From an uncultured Paraglaciecola sp. (lineage in GTDB: Bacteria > Pseudomonadota > Gammaproteobacteria > Enterobacterales > Alteromonadaceae), in the NCBI RefSeq assembly GCF_937123705.1, contig NZ_CAKZKO010000038.1, forward strand, positions 124,001 to 188,000: a DNA stretch of 64,000 bases, in the 5' to 3' direction. The stretch's first letter is position 1, and each line of letters starts with the position of its first letter. The notes below the pieces were generated by a model, which did no database searches, was not told the DNA's origin, and worked only from the letters and a program-made list of their open reading frames with translations. Positions 43,524-51,875 of this stretch are shown here, piece after piece. The position numbers were made by a program, and so were the translations under genes.

Positions 43524-44069
43524 TTAATTATCACCTAAGGGTTGCCGGTTTGCATCGAGCATACCGGTCAGTAACACTTCACCTTTATCATTTAATCGAA
43601 ACACGCCATAGCGAGCATCTTGGTATATCGCCCCATCACCTTCTTCGAAGAAAAAAGCATTAGTGGCAAATTTAATCTTGTTATTGCGTATTCTAAACTG
43701 CAATTTTCTTTGATTGGAACTGATAGCTTGTTCATTATTAATACGAACAAATTGTGCGACTTGATTTATATCTTTTTCAACTACAACAAAACCGTCATAT
43801 GTTAAAGAAAACACGCCTTTCCCTGCATTAGCTGGAAAGTTTTGTTGTTGGGGGGTATCGGTAGCAAAGATGGCTTTTTGAATGGCATCACTAAGCTCAA
43901 AACGCAAAGCCATATAATCCCCTTGCATCAAAGAGCGAGGATCCACAGGCGCAAGCTCTAGAAATATCTCTTCCCCTTTATCTAAATGGGTCTGTTTCTG
44001 CCAAATAGCGAAATTAACCAAAAATATAATAGTCATTCCCGTTAGCAGCACCACAATATTAGTTTTCAT
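43524..44069 (-). CDS. GDYXXLXY-domain membrane-anchored protein
   Basis: 181 residues. One N-terminal helix (about 5-23) followed by a periplasmic domain containing GEEIFLELAPVDPRSLMQGDYMALRFEL, a variant of the GDYxxLxY motif that names the family, and a closing YGVFRLNDKGEVLLTGMLD. Function unknown. It is the last gene of a three-gene membrane set with DUF4401 and DUF2157 proteins; it overlaps DUF4401 by 11 bp. Ends 7 bp from the convergent RES toxin gene. Confidence 0.85.
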   Translation of the reverse strand: MKTNIVVLLTGMTIIFLVNFAIWQKQTHLDKGEEIFLELAPVDPRSLMQGDYMALRFELSDAIQKAIFATDTPQQQNFPANAGKGVFSLTYDGFVVVEKDINQVAQFVRINNEQAISSNQRKLQFRIRNNKIKFATNAFFFEEGDGAIYQDARYGVFRLNDKGEVLLTGMLDANRQPLGDN

Positions 44070-45117
44070 GATCTGCCCTTAGGTTAGATAATGCATTGCA
44101 TATATACGCCAGTAATAATGCCGTTGTCCCTAACCCGGCCAAAATAAATGACTTATCGAGTAATGAAATATCCAAAAGATAGTAGTAGGCAGAGATATTT
44201 AAAATGGCCGAGAGCATGCCTAACACCCATAAAATTTTATTTTGAGTGGCAAAACCAAGGATGATGATTAACAGACTAGACACAATGCCATGAGCAAAAA
44301 AAGAGCCAATACAAAGCAATACAACCAGCGCCGCAGCAAAGCATTTTTCGCCCGTGTTTAATATTGTTGTTTTATGCCTAACAAGTTGCTGTAAAATGAA
44401 CAGAAGTACCAATACATTGAGCCCCTCATCAATCCATTGATTAACATCAGGCAGTGAGGCTTGATCCCAGAATATCCCCTGACCAATAAGCAGCGCCATA
44501 GTTTTAAACTGAACTAAGCCAACAACTATTCCGTAGGCCATACTTTGCAACTTTCGCACCTGTTGGCTAAAGGTAAATTCTCGTAACCACATATTGGCAA
44601 CGACTAACAAAACAAGGCTACTGAAATAAGACACAGCACCGGCTTCGAACATAAAGAAAGACAAGCAAAATGTCGCAAAATACGCCGACAACATAGCATG
44701 AATGTAGCTGGGCATACACATTGCCAAACCTGCATGTAACATGGTTAACAGCAACCAAGCCCATAATGTCGGTATGTTGCCATATTCAAATAAAGCAAAG
44801 GCAATAAGCGCCTGGCCGGCAAAACTCACCGCTAATCCTAGATGCGCAACAAACTCTAATTTTGATGAAGATAGAAGGCCATAACTTGCGGCAATCATTA
44901 GCGTCCCGACTATGCTTAAGGCAAAAAGGTTATCGAATAAACTGCCCATCCCAACGGCCAAAAAACCGAGAATAAAAATAGCTGCCAGCCAACCACAAAA
45001 GCCCATTAGCGTTTTAATATACCAAGGGGGATCTTGCTCCTGCTTGTCCTTTACAGCTACTGTAGTTATTAATCCTTGCTGCTTGAGTGACTCCAGCCAT
45101 TGCTGAGAATTTTTCAT
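44059..45117 (-). CDS. DUF4401 family membrane protein
   Basis: 352 residues. About ten hydrophobic helices after a short cytoplasmic start (SQQWLESLKQQGL and PPWYIKTLMGFCGWLAAIFILGFLAVG), the usual DUF4401 opening. Found in bacteria almost always beside DUF2157 and GDYXXLXY genes, as here. The start overlaps DUF2157 by 4 bp and the end overlaps GDYXXLXY by 11 bp. No biochemical role is established. Confidence 0.83.
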   Translation of the reverse strand: MKNSQQWLESLKQQGLITTVAVKDKQEQDPPWYIKTLMGFCGWLAAIFILGFLAVGMGSLFDNLFALSIVGTLMIAASYGLLSSSKLEFVAHLGLAVSFAGQALIAFALFEYGNIPTLWAWLLLTMLHAGLAMCMPSYIHAMLSAYFATFCLSFFMFEAGAVSYFSSLVLLVVANMWLREFTFSQQVRKLQSMAYGIVVGLVQFKTMALLIGQGIFWDQASLPDVNQWIDEGLNVLVLLFILQQLVRHKTTILNTGEKCFAAALVVLLCIGSFFAHGIVSSLLIIILGFATQNKILWVLGMLSAILNISAYYYLLDISLLDKSFILAGLGTTALLLAYICNALSNLRADHEN

Positions 45118-46067
45118 AAGCGAGACACCTTACTCAAGCCTTTTAGCCAAACCGTTAAATAAGTACCGCCTGCAACGGTAACAGAAGTTAAAATCAGAAA
45201 AGAAAAAGCATCAAAACTATCAGGTAAGATCTTGATTAACAAAGCATTGCCTGCAACCAAAATTGACAGGGACCAAACTGCCAACATAAATACATTCAAA
45301 GTACGGTAACGGTAGATATAAAATAGCGCTCCCGCCCAACCGCACCAAATCAGCACTTGAATCGGTCTATCATCAAATAGTGCTTGGGAAAATACCCACA
45401 AACCAAAATAGCTGCTTACTAAGGCTAACCAATTAATTGCCCAGCCTTTGTTTAAAAAAGAATATTTAACCACACTTACTTGCCATACAAGCAAAGCTAA
45501 AGCATTGAATAAAAACAAGGGCCAGTTATAGCTGAGAAACCCACCAAAGGTTTGATAATAGAGGCCGACAGAAAGGTTCAATAATTGTAACCACAGCACC
45601 CACATAACACTAGAGCGGCTAATAATAACCCAAGGAGTGGTGACTATTGCCCAGTTAAAAAATAACTGCCAAGGGTCGGCGCCAGTTTGATAAGTTTGTC
45701 CAAATAGCGCCATTAATGCGCCCACTAATAACATACTCACCACTAAACTAGCTTGTTTGAGTTTATTATCATGCTTACATTTGACAAAACTAACCATTGC
45801 CATCACTAAAGCAATTTCTACTAGGGCAAATTTAGTCATGCGCCCTATATCCTGCCAATTGGCGGCAATAAAAAATATAACACTGAACGCCAATGCCATA
45901 GCGCCGAACCAAAGTAACATAGTTGCGATAAAGCCTTGCCACTGTTTCGCAGAGGGAGAGATTTCGCTTGAAGCTAAGGCATCAGGGCTCTGCTCTAAGC
46001 TAAGATATTTTTGTTCAATCAAATCAGCGAAGGTACGCCGCGTTTCAGAGGCGTGTGGGTCAATCAT
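45114..46067 (-). CDS. DUF2157 family membrane protein
   Basis: 317 residues. A hydrophilic N-terminus of about 50 residues precedes the first helix pair (FIATMLLWFGAMALAFSVIFFIAANWQDIGRMTKFALVE), which is the DUF2157 signature, and eight or so further helices follow. First gene of the three-gene set. A plausible membrane complex with DUF4401 and GDYXXLXY is inferred from the tight overlaps only. Confidence 0.85.
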   Translation of the reverse strand: MIDPHASETRRTFADLIEQKYLSLEQSPDALASSEISPSAKQWQGFIATMLLWFGAMALAFSVIFFIAANWQDIGRMTKFALVEIALVMAMVSFVKCKHDNKLKQASLVVSMLLVGALMALFGQTYQTGADPWQLFFNWAIVTTPWVIISRSSVMWVLWLQLLNLSVGLYYQTFGGFLSYNWPLFLFNALALLVWQVSVVKYSFLNKGWAINWLALVSSYFGLWVFSQALFDDRPIQVLIWCGWAGALFYIYRYRTLNVFMLAVWSLSILVAGNALLIKILPDSFDAFSFLILTSVTVAGGTYLTVWLKGLSKVSRL

Positions 46068-46150
46068 ACTTAGCTCCTATAACAGTAATGGCAGAGAAAA
46101 CATCATGAGAAATCATAGGCTGCTTTTTTCAAAATAGTTGGAGGTTAGCC

Positions 46151-48430
46151 TTAGGCTTTATGCACACTTATCACCACAGATTTATAGGCAGGGGTATTAC
46201 TCTTATCAGCCACGGCGCTAAGTGGGATCAAGTCATTGGTTTCTGGGTAATAAGCCGCAGCGCAGCCTCTAGGAATAGCATATTCGACTAAAGTAAAATC
46301 TTTAGCTACTCGTGTTTTTACCTTCTCATTTGGCCAGTGGCTATGTATATCAACCTGCTGCCCTGCCTTAAAACCTAATTCTGCTAAATCATCTCCATTG
46401 ATAAAAACAACTCGGCGGCTGCCATATATACCTCTATATCTATCATTATTGGTGTACACAGTGGTATTAAACTGGTCGTGACTACGAATAGTCATCATCA
46501 ATAAGCAACCAGCCGGCACCAAAATAGACTCAATGTTATGTACCACAAAATTTGCCTTGCCACTTTGGGTAGCAAACTCCCGTTTATCTCGTACAGCATT
46601 AGGCAACTCAAATTCGCCTAGTTCATCGATACGTTGATTAAAGTTTTCAAAACCCGGGACCACTTGCGCAATGCCATCGCGAATAACGCGATAGTCGTCT
46701 TGCATATGTTGCCAGTTAATTTGGCTGTTTTCTAAGGTTCGCTGAGCTAAACCGGCAACAATGGCCACTTCACTTTTTAGTAAATTTGAAGCCGGAGGGA
46801 TTTTACCGTGAGAGGTTTGCACTACCCCCATTGAATTTTCCACTGTCACCGTTTGAATGCCAGAGGATTGCTGATCAATTTCGGTGCGCCCAAGCGCTGG
46901 TAAAATGAGGGCATTTTTCCCCGTATACAAATGAGATTGATTGAGTTTTGTGGATACTTGCACCGTTAATTCACAGTTAGCTAACGCCTGTTTGGTAGCT
47001 GTATGGTCAGGAGTAGCGCGAAAAAAGTTGCCGCCTAAGGCAAAGAATACTTTCACTTGCCCTTGTGCCATAGCTTGAATAGTTTCAATACTGTCGTAGC
47101 CATGCTCGGTTGGCACATCAAAGTGATAAGTTTGTTGTAATCCATCAAGAAAAGCCTTGGAAGGCTTTTCCCAAATGCCCATAGTACGGTCGCCTTGAAC
47201 ATTGCTATGGCCGCGCACTGGGCACACTCCTGCGCCAGGTTTGCCTAAATTGCCTTGCAGCATTAAGAAGTTCGTCATCAGCTGAATATTAGCCACAGCA
47301 TTTTTATGTTGGGTCATACCCATTGCCCAGCAACAGATTGTCTTTTTTGAGCCACAGGCAATATCTGCCGCCTGATTAATTTGCTGTTGGGTTAAGCCAC
47401 TGTGGTGTTCGATCTTCTCCCAAGACGTTGCCAATATATCTTGCCTAAAGGTGGAAAAACCTTGGCAGTATTCAGAAATAAAGGCTTTATCTAGCACCTC
47501 TTGGCCGGCTTCGTCTCTTTCAATCAGGGCTTTACATAGGCCTTTTAATAAAGCAATGTCACCATTAATCTTTACCGGTAAATATAGATCTCGTAAGGCG
47601 GTCCCCTCGCCTATTACACCTTGTACTTCTTGAGGGTTTTTAAAGCGTTGCAAACCCGCTTCGTCCAAAGGATTGACCGCGACTATTTTTGCTCCTTGGC
47701 GCTTAGCCGCTTGTAGCGAACTCAACATTCTAGGATGGTTTGAGCCAGGATTTTGACCAAATATAAAAATGGCCTCACTATGCTCTAAATCTTCTAACGA
47801 TACCGTACCTTTACCCACACCTATAGTTTCACTTAATCCCACACCACTTGACTCGTGACACATATTTGAACAATCGGGTAAATTATTGGTGCCAAACTCT
47901 CGGACAAATAATTGATATAAAAACGCCGCTTCGTTACTGGTGCGCCCAGAAGTATAAAAGGCAGCTTGGTTCGGTGAGGTAAGTTTCTTTAAATTACCTG
48001 CTATAAGCGTTAAGGCATTACTCCAGCTGATTGGTTGATAGTGGCTTGACCCTTCTGCTAGCAATAACGGCTCAATAAGTCGACCTTGATCATTTAACCA
48101 ACGATCGCTTTTTTGTTTTAAATCATCAATGCTGTGACTAGCGAAAAACTTTGCTGTGGCGCGTTTTAACGTCGCTTCATCTGCCACCGCTTTGGCACCA
48201 TTTTCGCAAAATTCAAAAGTGGAGCGTTTTAATAAAGGGTCAGGCCAAGCGCAACCTGGGCAATCAAAGCCTTCTATCTGATTTAGCTGTGCAAGTAATT
48301 TAGTCCCTTTGATTGGGCCGACTTTAACACTGACATTTTTATATGCCGATGCAACAGCAGGCACGCCTGCAGCCCAATCTTTTTGGTCGGTGATTTGAAT
48401 ATTTCTCACTTCAATAGGGTTGTTCTTCAT
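46151..48430 (-). CDS. FdhF/YdeP-family molybdopterin oxidoreductase
   Basis: 759 residues. N-terminal Cys57 and Cys60 in GFDCPGCAWPDP, then molybdopterin-binding phrases: FYTSGRTSNEAAFLYQLFVREFGTNNLPDCSNMCHESSGV, EAIFIFGQNPGSNHPRML, KTICCWAMGMTQHKNAV, GNLGKPGAGVCPVRGHSNVQGDRTMG and a C-terminal dinucleotide-binding domain with RSHDQFNTTVYTNNDRYRG. This is the YdeP branch of the formate-dehydrogenase-like family; E. coli YdeP is linked to acid resistance but its reaction is unknown. It should need the bis-MGD cofactor (moa/mob operon at 22947-26284). It starts 2 bp behind lolE. Confidence 0.9.
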   Translation of the reverse strand: MKNNPIEVRNIQITDQKDWAAGVPAVASAYKNVSVKVGPIKGTKLLAQLNQIEGFDCPGCAWPDPLLKRSTFEFCENGAKAVADEATLKRATAKFFASHSIDDLKQKSDRWLNDQGRLIEPLLLAEGSSHYQPISWSNALTLIAGNLKKLTSPNQAAFYTSGRTSNEAAFLYQLFVREFGTNNLPDCSNMCHESSGVGLSETIGVGKGTVSLEDLEHSEAIFIFGQNPGSNHPRMLSSLQAAKRQGAKIVAVNPLDEAGLQRFKNPQEVQGVIGEGTALRDLYLPVKINGDIALLKGLCKALIERDEAGQEVLDKAFISEYCQGFSTFRQDILATSWEKIEHHSGLTQQQINQAADIACGSKKTICCWAMGMTQHKNAVANIQLMTNFLMLQGNLGKPGAGVCPVRGHSNVQGDRTMGIWEKPSKAFLDGLQQTYHFDVPTEHGYDSIETIQAMAQGQVKVFFALGGNFFRATPDHTATKQALANCELTVQVSTKLNQSHLYTGKNALILPALGRTEIDQQSSGIQTVTVENSMGVVQTSHGKIPPASNLLKSEVAIVAGLAQRTLENSQINWQHMQDDYRVIRDGIAQVVPGFENFNQRIDELGEFELPNAVRDKREFATQSGKANFVVHNIESILVPAGCLLMMTIRSHDQFNTTVYTNNDRYRGIYGSRRVVFINGDDLAELGFKAGQQVDIHSHWPNEKVKTRVAKDFTLVEYAIPRGCAAAYYPETNDLIPLSAVADKSNTPAYKSVVISVHKA

Positions 48431-48432
48431 CG

Positions 48433-49668
48433 TTAATGCCCTAGTACTGTCGCAGGGTTTATTTTTGCCGCTTTAATTGCAGGGTATAGCGTTGCTACAA
48501 CACTCAGTACCACGGCAATCAGCGCGGTAAAGAAGACTTCATTCCAATTTAACTCTGAGGGCAAAAAGTTAATAAAATACACATCACCGGACAAAAATTG
48601 TATCCCGAATAAATCTTCAACAAAGCGTGCCACCGAGGCCAAATTAGTAGCCATTAAGACTCCCAATATAACCCCCACAATTGTACCTATTAACCCATTC
48701 AGCGTGCCTTGTAGCATAAACACAAAAACAATTAGACGGTTTTTTGCTCCCATGCTTTTTAGCATAGCAATTTCACTTTGTTTTTCATTTACCGCCATGA
48801 CAAGGGTTGACACAATATTAAAACAAGCCACGGCAATCACTAAACTCAATGCGATATATACCACAGCTCTTACCAATTGTATGTCTTGATAAAGATTGCC
48901 ATCATTAATTGTCCAATCTGACATATACACTTCTGGCGTTAATTCAAAGCCGATTTGCTGAGTCAGATGTTTAGCTGTGAACGCATCCCTGTATCCTAAG
49001 CGAATTCCCTGAGCACCATGGCTTATATTTTGGGTTTTAGCCGCTAACGCCATATGCATATAACCAAGATGATTATTTAATTCCCCTCCCAAATCTAAAG
49101 TTGCGACAATATTGAGTCTTAAGGTTTTTGGTGCACTTAGATCTAAGTTTTCAGATAATTGAGGCAATAAAATTTGTACCTTATCCCCCACTTCTAGTCC
49201 TAAGTTATGCATTATGCCTACGCCTAACATAGCGGCATATGGATCTGATTGGAATTGCTGCCACTGTTGTGGTTTGACTAAACTTGGAATAACACCATCC
49301 TGGGCGTAGTTAGGGTCGATACCTGTCATTTCTACCGCTTTCATATGATTGCCTTTTTGCAGCATGCCTGTTGCATTTACATATGGCTCCACATAAGTTA
49401 CTTCTGGGTGTTGCTGCAGTGATGTCACTACGGCAGGCCAATCCTTTATGCCACTTGCATACACAGATTGAAACTCGGCATGTGGAATAATTGACAATAA
49501 ACGATCTTTTAGTTCCCGCTCAAATCCATTCATTACCGACAACAATAGTATTAACACAAAACATCCAAGGCCAATTCCAAAAGTAGAAGAAGCGGAAATG
49601 AATGATACAAAGCCATTTTGGTGCTTGTCTGACCTAAACCGCCATGCCAACAACCAAACCAATCTCAC
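48433..49668 (-). CDS. lolE: Lipoprotein-releasing ABC permease LolE
   Basis: 411 residues. Four membrane helices: one at about 23-45 (TFGIGLGCFVLILLLSVMNGFERELKDRLL) and three near 265-295, 315-345 and 375-400. The stretches IVATLDLGGELNNHLGYM, YQDIQLVRAVVYIALSLVIAVACFNIVSTLVMAV, AMLKSMGAKN and VYFINFLPSELNWNEVF match E. coli LolE more than LolC. It works with LolD to extract outer-membrane lipoproteins for LolA. The start is GTG, overlapping the lolD stop by 1 bp (TAGTG). No lolC is adjacent. Confidence 0.88.
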   Translation of the reverse strand: MRLVWLLAWRFRSDKHQNGFVSFISASSTFGIGLGCFVLILLLSVMNGFERELKDRLLSIIPHAEFQSVYASGIKDWPAVVTSLQQHPEVTYVEPYVNATGMLQKGNHMKAVEMTGIDPNYAQDGVIPSLVKPQQWQQFQSDPYAAMLGVGIMHNLGLEVGDKVQILLPQLSENLDLSAPKTLRLNIVATLDLGGELNNHLGYMHMALAAKTQNISHGAQGIRLGYRDAFTAKHLTQQIGFELTPEVYMSDWTINDGNLYQDIQLVRAVVYIALSLVIAVACFNIVSTLVMAVNEKQSEIAMLKSMGAKNRLIVFVFMLQGTLNGLIGTIVGVILGVLMATNLASVARFVEDLFGIQFLSGDVYFINFLPSELNWNEVFFTALIAVVLSVVATLYPAIKAAKINPATVLGH

Positions 49669-50375
49669 TATTGCGTACTCGTCGCTGTTGATGTTTTCTC
49701 TGGGGAGGTTAAACAGCCATCTATAAGGCTTAAGGATCGATCTAATCGATTGGCTAATTGCGTATCGTGGGTAACCACCACAAAACTGGTTTGGGTTTGT
49801 TCTCGCAATTCCTGAAGTAGTCGATAGATCCCTTCACCGGTTTTTTGATCGAGGTTACCTGTTGGTTCATCTGCAAGAATAAGCTTAGGTTGTGTTACTA
49901 ATGCTCGAGCGATAGCAACACGTTGTCGCTCTCCCCCTGATAATTCAGAAGGTTTATGGGTGTACCTGTGTGACAATTCAACTTTATCCAACATGGCTTT
50001 TGCCATCTCACTGGCATGATTAACTGACTTTTTTGCAATCAACAAAGGCATGGCCACGTTTTCCAAGGCGTTAAACTCTGGTAACAAATGATGAAATTGA
50101 TAAATAAAACCAAGAGATTGATTACGAAACTTCGCCTGTAGATTACTGTTGAAGGTGAATATATCTTGTTGTTCAAACAATACTTGGCCCGATGTAGGGG
50201 TATCCAAAGCGCCTAGTAAATGCAATAAGGTACTCTTACCCGAGCCAGAACTCCCCACAATAGCGACTTGTTCTGCGATATTCACATGAAAATTAACGCC
50301 TTTGAGCACCTTAACGCTATTTTCTCCATCGTTGTATTCTTTAGATAAATTGACACATTTAAGTAACTCACCCAT
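49668..50375 (-). CDS. lolD: Lipoprotein-releasing ABC ATPase LolD
   Basis: 235 residues. Walker [21 protein letters not shown], signature [15 protein letters not shown], Walker [37 protein letters not shown] is the LolD motif contacting the permease. The start may be ATG 50375 (giving [14 protein letters not shown], the usual LolD opening) or GTG 50384, which is closer to AGGAAG; I prefer the ATG with little certainty. It follows the DUF21 gene by about 7-15 bp and precedes lolE with a one-base overlap. Confidence 0.92.
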   Translation of the reverse strand: MGELLKCVNLSKEYNDGENSVKVLKGVNFHVNIAEQVAIVGSSGSGKSTLLHLLGALDTPTSGQVLFEQQDIFTFNSNLQAKFRNQSLGFIYQFHHLLPEFNALENVAMPLLIAKKSVNHASEMAKAMLDKVELSHRYTHKPSELSGGERQRVAIARALVTQPKLILADEPTGNLDQKTGEGIYRLLQELREQTQTSFVVVTHDTQLANRLDRSLSLIDGCLTSPEKTSTATSTQ

Positions 50376-50390
50376 AACTAGCACATCTTC

Positions 50391-51464
50391 CTAATCAATT
50401 TTTGTAGCCTTGCTTTTTTGAACCCGAGCAAGGCGTTTCTTTTCTCGTTTTTTAGCCAAAATTCGCGCCAACTTACGCATACTGACGACTTGATCACTTT
50501 CATCAATGATATCTATCCCGAACAAGCTCTCAACTAAATCCTCAACTGTCAGTACGCCTTCTAACCCGCCGTATTCATCCACAATTAGCAACATATTTCC
50601 TCGTTGCGAATGCAAAGGCGTAAAGGCTTTTGCCAAAGACATGCTGCTTAAAATAGTGACCATATCCTTTTGAAAGCGCTTTAGAGGCATATCTCCATTA
50701 TCACGGGCAAAGGCTAACAATAAATCGGATTTCAACACATAGCCCGTGATCTTTTCGGGTTCATTGTCTTCATAAATCGGGATACGAGAAAAAGACACTT
50801 CCCCATGTTCTTTTAGGAACTCCGCCACAGTCAAGGTATCAGGCAAAGAAAACACCACAGTACGATGTGTCATGGCCTGACGTACTTTAAGCTGTTTTAA
50901 ATTGAGTAAATTTTGCATAACGGTTGCTTCACGAGCAGCAATTTGACCTTCTTCCAATGACAAAGCTGTCATTGCAGAAAGCTCGTCTCTGTTTAGCCCT
51001 ACAAGAGGCGACTCATCATGCATTCTAGATGTCATCTTTTGTGCCATTTGCACCAATGGCCATAACACTATCATCAAATATTTTAAAAAGTATGCGGTAA
51101 CAGGGGCAAGTTGACGCCAATAGGTTGCCCCTAACGTTTTAGGAATAATTTCTGAAAAGACGAGGATCAATAAGGTTAAAACAGCCGATGCCACCCCAAG
51201 ATAGGCATCACCAAAAACCACAGCCGCTTGCGCACCGGCACCCGCTGCTCCCATAGTATGTGCAATAGTGTTTAAACTTAAAATAGCGGCAAGGGGGCGA
51301 TTGATATCGTTGACTTGGCTCTTCAACAACGAGCCTGAAGGATGGCCTTTATTTTCCAAAACTGAAATGTAAGCAGAAGAAATACTCAAGATTACCGCTT
51401 CTGCAATTGAACAGATAAACGAAAAGCCTAAAGCAATAACGATATAGATTAATAACAGAAGCAT
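50391..51464 (-). CDS. DUF21/CBS-domain membrane protein (CNNM/CorB-like)
   Basis: 357 residues. N-terminal DUF21 domain with four hydrophobic segments (1-25, about 60-80, 88-110, 125-150) including FSEIIPKTLGATYWRQLAP, then two CBS motifs (about 195-320: VRQAMTHRTVVFSLPDTLTVAEFLKEHGEVSFSRIPIYEDNEPEKITGYVLK and DEYGGLEGVLTVEDLVESLFG), and a basic tail rich in Arg/Lys. This family includes magnesium transporters of the CNNM/CorC/MpfA type; it is often called hemolysin-like. The usual C-terminal CorC domain is absent. Located just upstream of lolD. Confidence 0.88.
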   Translation of the reverse strand: MLLLLIYIVIALGFSFICSIAEAVILSISSAYISVLENKGHPSGSLLKSQVNDINRPLAAILSLNTIAHTMGAAGAGAQAAVVFGDAYLGVASAVLTLLILVFSEIIPKTLGATYWRQLAPVTAYFLKYLMIVLWPLVQMAQKMTSRMHDESPLVGLNRDELSAMTALSLEEGQIAAREATVMQNLLNLKQLKVRQAMTHRTVVFSLPDTLTVAEFLKEHGEVSFSRIPIYEDNEPEKITGYVLKSDLLLAFARDNGDMPLKRFQKDMVTILSSMSLAKAFTPLHSQRGNMLLIVDEYGGLEGVLTVEDLVESLFGIDIIDESDQVVSMRKLARILAKKREKKRLARVQKSKATKID

Positions 51465-51623
51465 AGAAATTAGATCTCAGAGAACAACACTAAATACAAT
51501 GTATAAGTAGAAATAACAGGCATAACATAAGCTTATCAAACCATAAGCAGATTACGTAGTGTTTATAAAATTTAATGAAGAAAATGCTAAGAGCTGAAAT
51601 TTACGGTGTGAACAACAATTTAA

Positions 51624-51700
51624 TGGCGGAGTGGACGAGACTCGAACTCGCGACCCCCGGCGTGACAGGCCGGTATTCTAACCAACTGAACTACCACTCC
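51624..51700 (-). tRNA. tRNA-Asp (GTC)
   Basis: 77 nt on the minus strand. Acceptor arm GGAGTGG/CCACTCC, D-arm GTAGTTCAGTTGGTTAGAATAC, anticodon loop CTGTCAC with GTC, T-arm GGTTCGA-type (GAGTTCGAGTC), encoded CCA at the 3' end. The sequence closely follows E. coli tRNA-Asp. Confidence 0.97.
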
Positions 51701-51875
51701 ACAATTTTCAATGTTATCAAACAGTTAACTAAGAAATAAATCATATCCCTTGTCGACCGCGGCGCAGATAATACGGGTTCACCCCATACTAGTCAACAGC
51801 TTTTTTATGGGAATTACAGTTAAAAGTGCTGTTTGCTGTTGTATTAAACAATTTGTTGATTTTACCGCCAAAGGA
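51701..51875. other. Region between tRNA-Asp and the TIGR03503-like gene
   Basis: No gene is supported. Together with the tRNA and the 158 bp at 51465-51623 it forms the 411-bp gap between the DUF21 gene and the TIGR03503-like gene. It must hold the tRNA promoter (reading minus) but I see no strong hexamers. Confidence 0.5.
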
